Positions 34,933 to 44,010 of a stretch of DNA of 64,000 nucleotides are shown here, one piece after another. The position numbers were made by a program, and so were the translations under genes. Below the pieces are notes generated by a model. The model saw nothing but the letters and a program-made list of their open reading frames with translations, had not been told where the DNA came from and searched no databases. The stretch comes from Chitinophaga sp. GbtcB8. Lineage in GTDB: Bacteria > Bacteroidota > Bacteroidia > Chitinophagales > Chitinophagaceae. The stretch spans positions 1 through 64,000 of the forward strand of contig NZ_JAGXJN010000003.1 of assembly GCF_019091455.1 (NCBI RefSeq), in the 5' to 3' direction. Positions within the stretch are counted from its first letter, which is position 1; the number at the start of each line of letters is the position of its first letter.

Positions 34933-34975
34933 CAAAGGTACTTGCAGCGGCAGTGGGTTTAACTGATACTTTTCA
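34933..34975 (-). promoter_or_regulatory. Promoter of the H-like gene operon
   Basis: On the minus strand TACCTTTG occupies 34940-34933, preceded by TGAAAAGTATCAGTTAAACC (34975-34956), identical to the promoter at 30351-30393 with the same 53-base distance to the palindrome. Confidence 0.65.
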
Positions 34976-34988
34976 GGTTAAAAACTGC

Positions 34989-35001
34989 AAAAAGTCACTT
35001 T
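34989..35001. promoter_or_regulatory. Probable Crp/Fnr-type operator (copy C)
   Basis: AAAAAGTCACTTT contains the 11-bp palindrome core AAAGTCACTTT (34991-35001). Read on the minus strand it continues into TTTTTGCA exactly as copy A does. Confidence 0.6.
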
Positions 35002-35095
35002 GGGGTTAAACATCTTAGTGAAGGGGTGTCTATAAAGGCCGCTCATATATTTCCTGTATGCCCAAACATCTGAAGCTAATACCAGCATCGCCCAT

Positions 35096-35137
35096 AAAAA
35101 AAGCCGTCTCCTGTTTTTTGCAAACATAAGAGACGGC
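35096..35137 (-). terminator. Terminator of the susC-susD operon (locus 2)
   Basis: On the minus strand GCCGTCTC / GAGACGGC forms an 8-bp stem with a 19-base loop, followed by a run of seven Ts. It lies just behind the SusD stop codon at 35165. Confidence 0.8.
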
Positions 35138-35164
35138 CTCCTTTATACTCTACGTCAGATCAAA

Positions 35165-37051
35165 TTAATGTTTTGCCCACCAGAGCGGCGTCAGGATGGC
35201 ATCAGTGCCATTCAGCAAAGCCGTTGCCTGCGCATAACCATTTGCATTGCTGCTGGCCAGGCTGCTGGGGTATTTAATACGCTGTGGGAAGAACTGGATA
35301 TTGCTGGTCATAAAATTAGCAGCAGTCAGTCCCGGCAGGTTAGGCAGCGGATTTTCAATAGCCGGGTTCTCGTAGAAGGGTAAGCCCAGTCTGCGCTGAT
35401 CGCTCCAGGATTCTAACGGTAACCAGGGCACCTGTGCAATGAACTTCTGCGTAATGATCTTGGTTAGCTGATCATTACGGACAGCGCCATTTTTATACAA
35501 AGTGTTCACCGGGTAAGCTATGTTCACGGTGCCGGCAGTACCGGTATAACCATCCTTGTAGTTCATGGTATGCGTAGCGCCTGGTTCCACTGTGTGGGTC
35601 CAGCTTACGGAAGTACCATCATTGTTATAGGCCTGCGAAGCCAGGTAAGTGCCCAGGAACTGGCTCACGCCCCAGTATTCAAAGCTGCTGCCAATACCGG
35701 CTTCATATGCTGCCTGCGCAGTCATAGGAGTGGTCCAGCCCCTTACACTACCTTCTGCCAGCAGGAAGTAAGTTTCCCATGGTGCAAAGAAGATGCGTTG
35801 TGCAGTACTGTTACGGAAGCGTAATGCCAGGCGCGGGTTGGTGCCTTCGAAAGTATACACTTTGTTCTTGGCGCCTTTCGTACCCCAGTCACCGGTAGTG
35901 GTAGCATTCCAGGTATAAGCAGCATTTATATCTCCAAAGTCGTCCAGGCTGCGAACAGTTGTCTTGGCATTGTCGCCGCCATACGGGCAAAAATCCGGGT
36001 TGTTGAACTGGCCGGGAATAATGAAGGTTTTGTATGCACGCGGGTCAATGGTATTCTGTAACCCATCAAACCAGTAACCAGCCATCGGCTCATTGGTACG
36101 CTGGGAGAAATGGTTTAAGAACCGCAGCCCTGCCCAGTTAGCAGGCTTAATGTGAGATTGCAGGGAATCCGGCAGCTGAGCTGCAGACGGAACACCGCCT
36201 AAGTTAACGTACAGGTTATTCAGCGTAGCAGAGATCAGCTGGGCATTCCATTCGCGGCTCATTACGCCGGTCAGGTCGTCCCATCCCGGTTTTTCCTGCA
36301 CTTTAAAGATCTGTGATGATTCTGTGAGCAGTAAACCCGAATTAGCCGCTTCTTCAAACTCTGTTTTTGCCTTGCCGGGATCTACTTCAGACAAACGCAT
36401 GGCCAAACGCATACGCAGGGAGTTGCCGTAACGTTTCCATTTGTTATAATCAAAAGCAAATGCAGGATCGTATTTCTTTACTTCATCTGTATTCGCCACG
36501 CTTTCGTCAATGGCAGCTATAGATTCCTTCAGCTCCTGCAGTAAGTAATAATACACATCCTTTACACTTACAAACTCAGGGTTCACGCCCTGGAATGCTT
36601 TAATGGGAATAGGCCCAAAGTTGTCCGACATTTCGCTTAACAGGTACGCACGCCAGATACGGCTTACCTGCAGCAGGTTCTTGGTGTAAGGTTTCTCGGC
36701 ATCGGTACCAATCCTTTTGGTAGCCAGCTCCACTGCCAGGTTCACCCCATTCAGCCAGCCGGATACAGAATTGTAATAGGCCGTGGTCCAGCCGTCATCA
36801 TAACCACCGCTGGATAAGCCGCCCTGGCGGTGCTGGCGGCCGCCGGTTTTCCAATACAATACAAAGGAACGTTCGGCTACATCCGGGTTCATTTGCGCAC
36901 CAATGATAGAACCATTCAGTGCGTATTCCACCTCCACCTGCGCTTCATTGGCAGACTTCGGATCTCTGTTGATCTCTTCAAACTTTGAGCAGGATTGTAC
37001 AAGCAGGCTGGCTGCAAACAGTACAAATGTGCTCTTTATAATATTTTTCAT
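35165..37051 (-). CDS. SusD/RagB-family outer-membrane lipoprotein (locus 2, SusD-like_2 type)
   Basis: A 628-residue lipoprotein with lipobox cysteine at 21 (VQSC). The start CSKFEEINRDPKSANEAQVE fits the SusD-like_2 subfamily (EEINxDPN pattern), as do the RIWRAYLLSEMSDNFGPIPIKAF and RLGLPFYENPAI segments. Rather long for the family (usually 480-560). It follows its SusC gene by 19 bp. No enzyme sits on this side; the pair may serve the degradative operon across the divergent region. Confidence 0.94.
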   Translation of the reverse strand: MKNIIKSTFVLFAASLLVQSCSKFEEINRDPKSANEAQVEVEYALNGSIIGAQMNPDVAERSFVLYWKTGGRQHRQGGLSSGGYDDGWTTAYYNSVSGWLNGVNLAVELATKRIGTDAEKPYTKNLLQVSRIWRAYLLSEMSDNFGPIPIKAFQGVNPEFVSVKDVYYYLLQELKESIAAIDESVANTDEVKKYDPAFAFDYNKWKRYGNSLRMRLAMRLSEVDPGKAKTEFEEAANSGLLLTESSQIFKVQEKPGWDDLTGVMSREWNAQLISATLNNLYVNLGGVPSAAQLPDSLQSHIKPANWAGLRFLNHFSQRTNEPMAGYWFDGLQNTIDPRAYKTFIIPGQFNNPDFCPYGGDNAKTTVRSLDDFGDINAAYTWNATTTGDWGTKGAKNKVYTFEGTNPRLALRFRNSTAQRIFFAPWETYFLLAEGSVRGWTTPMTAQAAYEAGIGSSFEYWGVSQFLGTYLASQAYNNDGTSVSWTHTVEPGATHTMNYKDGYTGTAGTVNIAYPVNTLYKNGAVRNDQLTKIITQKFIAQVPWLPLESWSDQRRLGLPFYENPAIENPLPNLPGLTAANFMTSNIQFFPQRIKYPSSLASSNANGYAQATALLNGTDAILTPLWWAKH

Positions 37052-37070
37052 AAATGTCCTTTTTCAGCAA

Positions 37071-40000
37071 TTAGAAACTAACGGATAAATTAAACAGGAA
37101 AGTACGGGTGGTAGGCGCGCTGCCGTTTTCAAAACCCGTAGCGTTGGTATTGGTTGCAAAAACAGATTCCGGGTCAATACCTTTCAGATGGCTGGATATT
37201 AACCATACATTGTTGCAGGAGAAACCAATGCTGGCACGCTGTACCGGTGTACGGGACAGCAGTTTGGCGGGCAGGGCGTAGCTCAGCTGCACATTACGCA
37301 AGCGGATGTTGGAAGCATCATACAGGTTGGCTTCTACAATACCAACATTGGTTGCACCAATGCTGTTCATCCAGTAATCCTGTGCAGATACAGCCACGGT
37401 GTTCTGTTCATAGGTTTTGGTGTCTGCATTATACACAGCGCCATCTACTATGAAATTCTCGCGTTTGCCATTCACTACTGTTTCAGCAGCAGTGCCCGCC
37501 CTTTGCATGGAGATCAATGTTCCGGAGAACATTTTACCACCAAAGCGGGCATCTACCTGGAAGCCCAGTGAAAGGCTTTTCCAATAGAAGGTATTGCCTA
37601 CACCTAATAAGCCGCTGGCCTGCTGGTTGCCCAGTCTTACTTTATTCTGGGTGGCCAGGGGAAGGCCGTTGCCGTTTACGATGATCTTACCGAAGTAAGG
37701 GCTGCTCGCATCTGTTACGCGCTGGAAAGCGGTACCATAGATCTCACCAAACTTTTTACCGGTTTCTGCATATACCTGCACGTCGTCGTAACCGCCCAGG
37801 GAATACAGGCTCACATCGTTGGTCAGCTCCTTAACGGTGTTGTCGTTCACGGAGTAGTTCACGGTCATATCCCAGGAAATACCTTTAGGTTTATCCAGCA
37901 CACGTCCGTTTAACATTACTTCTATCCCTTTATTCTGAATATTGCCCGCGTTGATCTTCCTGTAGGAATAACCACTCAGTGGATCCATGGGCAGGTTAAT
38001 GAGCTGGTGGGTAGCATTGGTTTTATATAAAGCTACGTCCATGCCTAAACGGTTACCAAAGAAACGTGCTTCAGCACCTACCTCAATAGAGCGGATGGAT
38101 TCACTCCGTACATTCTCGTCATAAAGCGTATTCTTTCTTTTTACCACGGTATTGCCGTTTGGATCTTTACTTACTTCATAAGTGTTATAGAGCTCATATG
38201 CTGCCAGGTCATTACCTACCTGGGCGTAAGAGCCGCGTAATTTACCGTAGGTGATCCAGGACGGTACGTTGCCACCCATACGCTCGATCATTTCTGTTAA
38301 TACCAGTGAGGTGCTCACAGAAGGGTAGAAGAAAGAACGTTTATCCGGGCTGAGCGCAGATGACCAGTCGTTACGGAAAGTAGCGTCCACAAACCAGTAA
38401 GCATCCCAGTTCACACCCACTGTACCGTATAAGGAGTTGATCCTTTTCTCACTTACTAATTCCGTTACTGAAGGGCTGGATTTACCGTTGTTCACTGAAA
38501 AGAAATCAGGGATCTGCAGCTCGCCAACGCCGGCATCCAGGCGGCTTCTTTTCTGCTTCATCAGGTTGCCGCCTACAGAGGCTGTACCACCCAGCTTGCC
38601 GAACAGGTTATCTTTATGGGCAGAGATCAAAGCGCTGTAGTTGATCTCACTAAAGGTTTCCTTGCCCTGGCTATAGCTGCCGTTAGCCACACCAGGAGCA
38701 CCGGCGTAACGTTTAGCTTCGTAGTTGGTGGTATAGATATCTGCACCGCCTCTTACCTCTGCGCTCAGCCAATCGGTCATTTCATATTTTACTGTACCGG
38801 TCATCAGGAAGCGGTCGCGAATATCCTGATTCTGGTTGTATTGGGAAGCCCAGTAAGGATTCAGCTTATTACTGTTGCTGTACCATAACATTCTGCCGTT
38901 CTCCCTTTTTGCAGCGCTGAAATCGTGGATGTTCAGGTTCACCGGCAGCATATACATGGTGCTGAACGGGTTGCTGTCGTTCATACCGTTCTGCGGGCGG
39001 TTCACTGCATCGGAGTTAATGTACTGTACTTTGGTATCGGTGCTCCAGCGGTTACCTTTGCCAAAGCGGGATACAGCGCGGGCAGTGAGGTTGGTACGAT
39101 TCAGCTTGGTGCCGGGAATAATACCTTTATCAGTAAGGCGGGTAACGGAAGAGTAGATGGAGGTACCTTCGCTTACCTGCTGCTGGAAAGAAATGCTGTT
39201 CTTTATATTGATCCCTCTTCCGAAGTAGCCGTCCAGATTATCATGTGCTGCCAACGGAGCATCTTTACCCTGCCAGTCTTTTACGGTTTGCCCGGTAATT
39301 TCAGGCCCCCAGTTCTGCTCAGAGATCGCATCAAAGATGGCACGGTCGCCCTGGGCAAAAGATTGCTGCAATTCAGGACGGGTAAAGATCTCAGAATAAC
39401 CGATCTGTGAAGAGTAGGTAATACCCAGACCTTTTTGTTTTTTACCGCTCTTGGTGGTGATCAGGATCACACCATTACCGGCGCGTGTGCCATATAAAGC
39501 CGCAGCAGTAGCGCCTTTTAATACGGACATGCTTTCAATATCTTCCGGGTTAATATCGGATAAACCATTACCCATATCTCTTGCAGGGTTCCAGAAGTCG
39601 TTGTTGTTAGAGCCGATGAAGTTGTCCATCGGAATACCATCCACTACTATCAGCGGCTGGTTGGTTCCGGTGAGCGAGTTGTTGCCACGCAGCGTGATCT
39701 TGGTAGAACCGGCAGGGCCGTTGCTGGAGCGCAGTACCTGCAAACCGGCTACCTTACCGGTTAGGGCGTTAGTGAGGTTTGTTTCCCGCGCATTGGTCAG
39801 CGATTCGCCGCTTACTTCCTGCAGGGCATAACCCAGTGATTTTTTCTCGCGTTTAATACCCAGCGCGGTTACTACCACCTCGCCCAGGTTTTTGTTGTCA
39901 ATGGCCATATGCACCTGCAGTGTGCTTTGGCTGCCTACGGCTATCTCCTGTGAAAGAAAGCCTACACCGGAAAGCACCAGTGTTGCATTGGGGCCTGCCT

Positions 40001-40187
40001 GTAGTGTAAAATTACCTGCGCCATCAGTTACGGCGCCATTAGAAGTCCCCTTTTCAATAATGGTTATACCAGGGAGGGGATTGTTGTCGGCATCCTTTAC
40101 ATTACCGGATACCGCTCGCTTCTCCTGTGCAATTGCGTTTACGAACACGCATAGGGATAGCGATAAAAAGATGAGTAATCTTTTCAT
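37071..40187 (-). CDS. SusC/RagA-family TonB-dependent transporter (locus 2)
   Basis: A 1038-residue outer-membrane protein with a signal peptide (1-20, ending AIAQ), carboxypeptidase-like domain (about 25-105; GNVKDADNNPLPGITIIEKGTSNGAVTD), plug with VVVTALGIKREKKSLGYALQEV, LRGNNSLTG and IESMSVLKGATAAALYGTRAGNGVILITT, then the barrel ending FLFNLSVSF. No STN domain, so regulation through FecR is not expected. The 610-bp region upstream is shared with the LacI-type gene. Confidence 0.97.
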   Translation of the reverse strand: MKRLLIFLSLSLCVFVNAIAQEKRAVSGNVKDADNNPLPGITIIEKGTSNGAVTDGAGNFTLQAGPNATLVLSGVGFLSQEIAVGSQSTLQVHMAIDNKNLGEVVVTALGIKREKKSLGYALQEVSGESLTNARETNLTNALTGKVAGLQVLRSSNGPAGSTKITLRGNNSLTGTNQPLIVVDGIPMDNFIGSNNNDFWNPARDMGNGLSDINPEDIESMSVLKGATAAALYGTRAGNGVILITTKSGKKQKGLGITYSSQIGYSEIFTRPELQQSFAQGDRAIFDAISEQNWGPEITGQTVKDWQGKDAPLAAHDNLDGYFGRGINIKNSISFQQQVSEGTSIYSSVTRLTDKGIIPGTKLNRTNLTARAVSRFGKGNRWSTDTKVQYINSDAVNRPQNGMNDSNPFSTMYMLPVNLNIHDFSAAKRENGRMLWYSNSNKLNPYWASQYNQNQDIRDRFLMTGTVKYEMTDWLSAEVRGGADIYTTNYEAKRYAGAPGVANGSYSQGKETFSEINYSALISAHKDNLFGKLGGTASVGGNLMKQKRSRLDAGVGELQIPDFFSVNNGKSSPSVTELVSEKRINSLYGTVGVNWDAYWFVDATFRNDWSSALSPDKRSFFYPSVSTSLVLTEMIERMGGNVPSWITYGKLRGSYAQVGNDLAAYELYNTYEVSKDPNGNTVVKRKNTLYDENVRSESIRSIEVGAEARFFGNRLGMDVALYKTNATHQLINLPMDPLSGYSYRKINAGNIQNKGIEVMLNGRVLDKPKGISWDMTVNYSVNDNTVKELTNDVSLYSLGGYDDVQVYAETGKKFGEIYGTAFQRVTDASSPYFGKIIVNGNGLPLATQNKVRLGNQQASGLLGVGNTFYWKSLSLGFQVDARFGGKMFSGTLISMQRAGTAAETVVNGKRENFIVDGAVYNADTKTYEQNTVAVSAQDYWMNSIGATNVGIVEANLYDASNIRLRNVQLSYALPAKLLSRTPVQRASIGFSCNNVWLISSHLKGIDPESVFATNTNATGFENGSAPTTRTFLFNLSVSF

Positions 40188-40740
40188 AGTTCTGTGTTTG
40201 ATAGATTGATTATAAAATGGACCTTTTAAAAGCAGTCAAGTCAGCTCTGCATTGATTTCACGGTTTAGTCGAATAACAAGTAAATAAAATAGAGAATAAT
40301 AATATTGACAGCATCCTTTAGCAGATGCATGGCATATATTTCCGGTTGATATTAATTGTCCCCTGGTTGTTGTTGTTTGAATTAACGGCTCAAGTTTTAC
40401 ACACTACAGCAGTTTAGAATGATAAAATATTGAAGGTTGATGACGTTTATAAAAACCCGTCTCAATATAAATATCATAAAACGATTTAGCAAATAATATC
40501 ACTTTGAGTGAATAAAAAATCATAACAGCTACCTGGTTAACAATAAATTCTTATGAAATTTTAATGTTGTGAAAGGCTTGCTGTTATTGAATTTCAGTGA
40601 AAGAGGGTTTGTAATGAACTAATCATGTAAATACCGCTCATAATAATCAAAAAAGATATTGTTTATTGAGAACCGGGAGTACCCGCAAAACCCATCGGGT
40701 GAAATACTTTATACTCCTATAGGAAATTCAAAAATAATTG
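40188..40740. other. Long AT-rich divergent region (susC locus 2 / LacI-type gene)
   Basis: No gene is supported. It must contain the promoter of the SusC gene. A half-site-like GACGTTTATAAAA occurs near 40443, similar to the operator at 40757 but not symmetric. The last part leads into the promoter and operator of the LacI-type gene. Confidence 0.4.
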
Positions 40741-40748
40741 TAGCTTTG
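40741..40748 (+). promoter_or_regulatory. -7 promoter element of the LacI-type gene
   Basis: TAGCTTTG fits TAnnTTTG exactly. The start of transcription would fall just before or in the operator at 40757-40770. The -33 element is not obvious. Confidence 0.5.
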
Positions 40749-40756
40749 ATTAGTTG

Positions 40757-40770
40757 TGAAAACGTTTACA
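40757..40770. promoter_or_regulatory. LacI-family operator upstream of its own gene
   Basis: TGAAAACGTTTACA is a CG-centred near-palindrome (one pair mismatched) and differs at one base from the perfect site at 41887-41900. Its place at the start of transcription suggests autorepression. Confidence 0.7.
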
Positions 40771-40797
40771 TAAATCCACGGAAAAACTGATCGCTTT

Positions 40798-41820
40798 GTG
40801 AAAACTGCCAAAACCGTCGCCAGTTTAAAAACCGTTGCCAGCTTAGCGGGTGTGTCAATAGCCACTGTTTCCAGGGTATTGAACGGTGATCCCGTGGTAA
40901 AGGACGAAACCCGGCTGGCCGTACAAAGGGCTATCAAAACCTCCGGTTACCATCCCAACCGCGTAGCGCAGCGCTTACGTTCCACCAACCGTTCCAAGAA
41001 GCTGATCGGATTACTGATACCGGATATTCAAAACCCGTTTTATGTAGATGTGATCCGGGGCATAGAGGAATATGCTTATGCAAACGGGTCTGCCGTGGTG
41101 ATCGGCAACTTTTCACAGGATCCGAAAAGAGAAAAGCTATATATAGATATTCTCCGCTCAGAGTCCGTGGATGGCTTTATTGTAGCGCCTTCCCACGGGA
41201 AGGACGAGGATGTGGAGGAGCTGATCAACGATGGGCATGCCGTGGTATGTATTGACCGGGGCCTCAGCAACCTGAATGTGGATGTGGTAAAATCAGATAA
41301 TGAAAAAGGCGCTTTTAACGCTGTAGCGCATTTGATCAAACTAGGCCATAAACGTATAGCCCATATTACCGGCGACCCTGCCATTCCTACAACCCAGGAA
41401 CGCATTGCCGGTTATATAGCTGCACATAAGCATTACGGGTTACGGGTAGATCAGAAGATCATTAAGGGTAAGGAATCTAACTTTATCAGCGGGGTAGAGA
41501 TCACTAAACAGCTGCTGGCATTGCCGGAAAGGCCTACCGCCATTTTTACTGCCAATAACCTGCTGACCTTAGGCGCGCTGGAAACCATTCTGCAGCAGGA
41601 GCTGAAAATACCGGAAGAAATAGCCATTGTGGGTTTTGATGATGTGTATTGGGCTACTTCCCTGAACCCACCGTTAACGGCTGTACGCCAGCATGGTTTT
41701 GAAATAGGGCAAAGGGCCATAGAGCTGCTGTACCAAAGGATCCAGCAGCCCGACCGCCTGCCGGCTAATGTGATCGTGAAAACGGAGCTAATGATCCGGC
41801 GGTCCTGTGGGTTTAAGTAA
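40798..41820 (+). CDS. LacI-family transcriptional regulator of the sugar-acid operon
   Basis: A 340-residue regulator with GTG start. The helix-turn-helix VASLAGVSIATVSRVLNGDPVVKDETR (about 14-40) and hinge HPNRVAQRLRS are textbook LacI, and the binding domain begins IGLLIPDIQNPFYVDVIRGIEEYA, ending RRSCGFK. Two CG-centred operators of the form TGTAAACGTTTACA, one before its own gene and one between it and the next gene, are its obvious binding sites. It probably represses the catabolic operon until a sugar acid binds. A weak hairpin with T-run (to about 41877) lies between it and the second operator. Confidence 0.96.
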   Translation: MKTAKTVASLKTVASLAGVSIATVSRVLNGDPVVKDETRLAVQRAIKTSGYHPNRVAQRLRSTNRSKKLIGLLIPDIQNPFYVDVIRGIEEYAYANGSAVVIGNFSQDPKREKLYIDILRSESVDGFIVAPSHGKDEDVEELINDGHAVVCIDRGLSNLNVDVVKSDNEKGAFNAVAHLIKLGHKRIAHITGDPAIPTTQERIAGYIAAHKHYGLRVDQKIIKGKESNFISGVEITKQLLALPERPTAIFTANNLLTLGALETILQQELKIPEEIAIVGFDDVYWATSLNPPLTAVRQHGFEIGQRAIELLYQRIQQPDRLPANVIVKTELMIRRSCGFK

Positions 41821-41885
41821 GATCCTGCCGGTGCGGCGAAAATGCCCCTCCCGGAAATGGTTACCGGCGTTTTTTTGATTGAAAA

Positions 41886-41901
41886 ATGTAAACGTTTACA
41901 T
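41886..41901. promoter_or_regulatory. Perfect palindromic LacI-family operator
   Basis: ATGTAAACGTTTACAT is a 16-bp perfect palindrome with CG at the centre, as in LacI/PurR/CcpA-type operators. It ends four bases before the start codon of the alcohol dehydrogenase gene, so a bound repressor would block initiation of transcription or translation of the operon. Confidence 0.85.
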
Positions 41902-41905
41902 AAAA

Positions 41906-43078
41906 ATGAAAAACCTGAGCATGCAAAGTGTAACGATCATAAACCCTAATAAGCTGGTGTTTGGGGAGAACAGCTTTGCGCAGTTTATCACAGACTACAC
42001 TGCGCTGGGATTGCAGCGCTTATACCTGGTAACCATACCACCGGTAGCTGCACAAATAGCAGAGAGCCTGCATACCCTGCAGCAACAGGGGGTAGCCATA
42101 CAGGTGAATGACCGTATTACAGGAGAGCCCTCCTTTAATGATTTTGAAAAGCTGCTGGCAGAAGCAAGATCTTTTGGGGCCGATAGTGTAGCAGGTATTG
42201 GCGGTGGCAGCGTGCTGGATGTAGCCAAGCTGATAGCCGCACAGATTAAGAACACGCAAACCACGGCAGAAGTAATAGGTATCCGTAACCTGAAAGAGCG
42301 CAAAACTTACCTGGCCTGCATTCCCACTACCTCCGGCACCGGCAGTGAGGTATCGCCCAATGCATTGTTTATAGATGATAGCGGCGCCAAGGTGGGCGTG
42401 ATCAGCCCTTTCCTTGTGCCGGATGCCGCGTATATAGATCCTGCGCTGACGCTGAGCATACCGGCCTCCATTACAGCCTCCACCGGCATTGATGCGTTAA
42501 CGCATTGCCTGGAAGCATACACGAATAATTTTGCGCATCCAGTTATAGACCTTATTGCATTGGAAGGTGTACGGCTGATCGCCCGTTACCTGAAACGTGC
42601 CTGTGACAACGGGCAGGATCTGGAGGCGCGTGCGCAGGTGGCATTGGGCAGCATGTACGGTGGCATGTGCTTAGGGCCGGTGAATACGGCGGCCGTTCAC
42701 GCGCTGTCTTACCCGCTGGGCGTATCATACCACGTGCCGCATGGTTTGTCCATTGCATTGCTGCTGCCTTATGTGATGGAATTTAATTTACCGGCAGCGC
42801 CGGAACGGCATGCGCAGATTGCCCTTGCACTGGGTGCTGCGCCGGGCCAGCCTGATATAGCCACTGCCCGCGAGGGCGTTGAGCTGATCAAAAAGCTGAT
42901 CAGCGATTGCGGACTGCCTGCCTCCCTGGAAGAGCTGAACATTCCTTTTGACAGTATTGATAAAATGGCGGAAGATGCCCTGAAGATCCAGCGGCTCCTG
43001 AAGAACAACCTGCGGCCCGTTACCCAACAGGATGCCGTTAACATTTACCAGGCCGCCTTTAATAAAGTAGCAACATGA
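41906..43078 (+). CDS. Iron-containing alcohol dehydrogenase
   Basis: A 390-residue NAD(P)-dependent group III dehydrogenase. Cofactor motif GGGSVLDVAK (about 88-97) and substrate-region PTTSGTGSEVSPNA (about 134-147). The metal ligands are visible in GIDALTHCLEAY (Asp and His four apart) and VHALSYPLG...HVPHG (two His). Members reduce or oxidise aldehydes, diols or 2-oxo acids (FucO, DhaT, hydroxyacid-oxoacid types). I chose ATG 41906, just after the operator; ATG 41921 is an alternative. First gene of the operon; its stop overlaps the next start by four bases. Confidence 0.94.
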   Translation: MKNLSMQSVTIINPNKLVFGENSFAQFITDYTALGLQRLYLVTIPPVAAQIAESLHTLQQQGVAIQVNDRITGEPSFNDFEKLLAEARSFGADSVAGIGGGSVLDVAKLIAAQIKNTQTTAEVIGIRNLKERKTYLACIPTTSGTGSEVSPNALFIDDSGAKVGVISPFLVPDAAYIDPALTLSIPASITASTGIDALTHCLEAYTNNFAHPVIDLIALEGVRLIARYLKRACDNGQDLEARAQVALGSMYGGMCLGPVNTAAVHALSYPLGVSYHVPHGLSIALLLPYVMEFNLPAAPERHAQIALALGAAPGQPDIATAREGVELIKKLISDCGLPASLEELNIPFDSIDKMAEDALKIQRLLKNNLRPVTQQDAVNIYQAAFNKVAT

Positions 43079-44010
43079 AAAGCGAAAAAAGATACAGCGG
43101 GGTAGTGGTGCCTATGATGACACCCTTTACTCCGCAGCATAACATTGATGAAGCAGCCGTACAAAAGCTGGTGAATCATTTAATAACCGGTAAAACACAT
43201 CCCTTTATTTTAGGTACTACCGGGGAAGCAGCTTCTATTTCACGTCACCAAAGAGCAACGCTGGTCACGGCTGCTGTTAAGGCTAACAGCGGCCGTGCGC
43301 TGGTGTATGCCGGTATGTCAGGCAACAGCCTGCAGGATGCAGTGGAGGAAGGTAAAACCTATCACGGCCTGGGCGCAGATGTGCTGGTGAGCACCATGCC
43401 ATCTTACTACCCGGTAGCGCCGGAGCAAATGCTGCGCTACTTTACCGCGCTGGCAGATGCGCTGCCCTGCCCTTTAGTGCTGTACAATATTCCGGCCACC
43501 ACACATTTGTCTATTCCGCTGGATGTGGTGGAACAATTAAGTGAGCATCCCAACATTGTTGGATTTAAAGATTCTGAAAAAGGCGTGGAGCGCATTAGCA
43601 CCGCTACTGCTTTATGGAAGGACCGTAAAGATTTTTCCTATTTACTGGGCTGGGCCCTGCAATCCCGCTCAGCCCTGGAGCAGGGGGCAGATGGTATTGT
43701 ACCCAGCAGTGGCAACCTGGCGCCGGCTGTATACCGCAAAATATATGACAGCGTACGTGCAGGGGATACCGTAGCCGCTGCACAGGCACAGCAAAAAGCA
43801 GATCAGATCTCTGAAATGTACCAGAAAGACAGGATCCTGAGCCAGTCGCTGGCGGCCTTTAAGGCCATGCTGGCGGCTTATGAGCTCTGCGGACCGGATG
43901 TGCTGCCACCGCTCTACCGCCTGCCTGCTGCCGAAGAACAAAAGCTGATGCAGGAAGCGCGCGCTGTATTTGGTGATTTAAATAACATTAACAGTATTAA
44001 TAATGACTGA
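43075..44010 (+). CDS. DapA-family lyase (2-keto-3-deoxy acid aldolase/dehydratase type)
   Basis: A 311-residue class I aldolase-fold enzyme. Schiff-base Lys165 in GFKDSE, Tyr137 in LYNIP and the GTTGEAAS loop (about 48-55) are all present. DapA relatives include dihydrodipicolinate synthase, N-acetylneuraminate lyase and KDG or 2-keto-3-deoxyarabinonate enzymes; the operon partners point to a sugar acid rather than lysine synthesis. It would release or use pyruvate. It overlaps genes on both sides (4 and 8 bp), which implies translational coupling. Confidence 0.92.
   Translation: MKSEKRYSGVVVPMMTPFTPQHNIDEAAVQKLVNHLITGKTHPFILGTTGEAASISRHQRATLVTAAVKANSGRALVYAGMSGNSLQDAVEEGKTYHGLGADVLVSTMPSYYPVAPEQMLRYFTALADALPCPLVLYNIPATTHLSIPLDVVEQLSEHPNIVGFKDSEKGVERISTATALWKDRKDFSYLLGWALQSRSALEQGADGIVPSSGNLAPAVYRKIYDSVRAGDTVAAAQAQQKADQISEMYQKDRILSQSLAAFKAMLAAYELCGPDVLPPLYRLPAAEEQKLMQEARAVFGDLNNINSINND

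Noticed and set aside
41879-41905. TTG start nine codons upstream for the iron alcohol dehydrogenase
   Set aside because: The extra residues would be encoded by the LacI operator itself; ATG 41906 is a better start.
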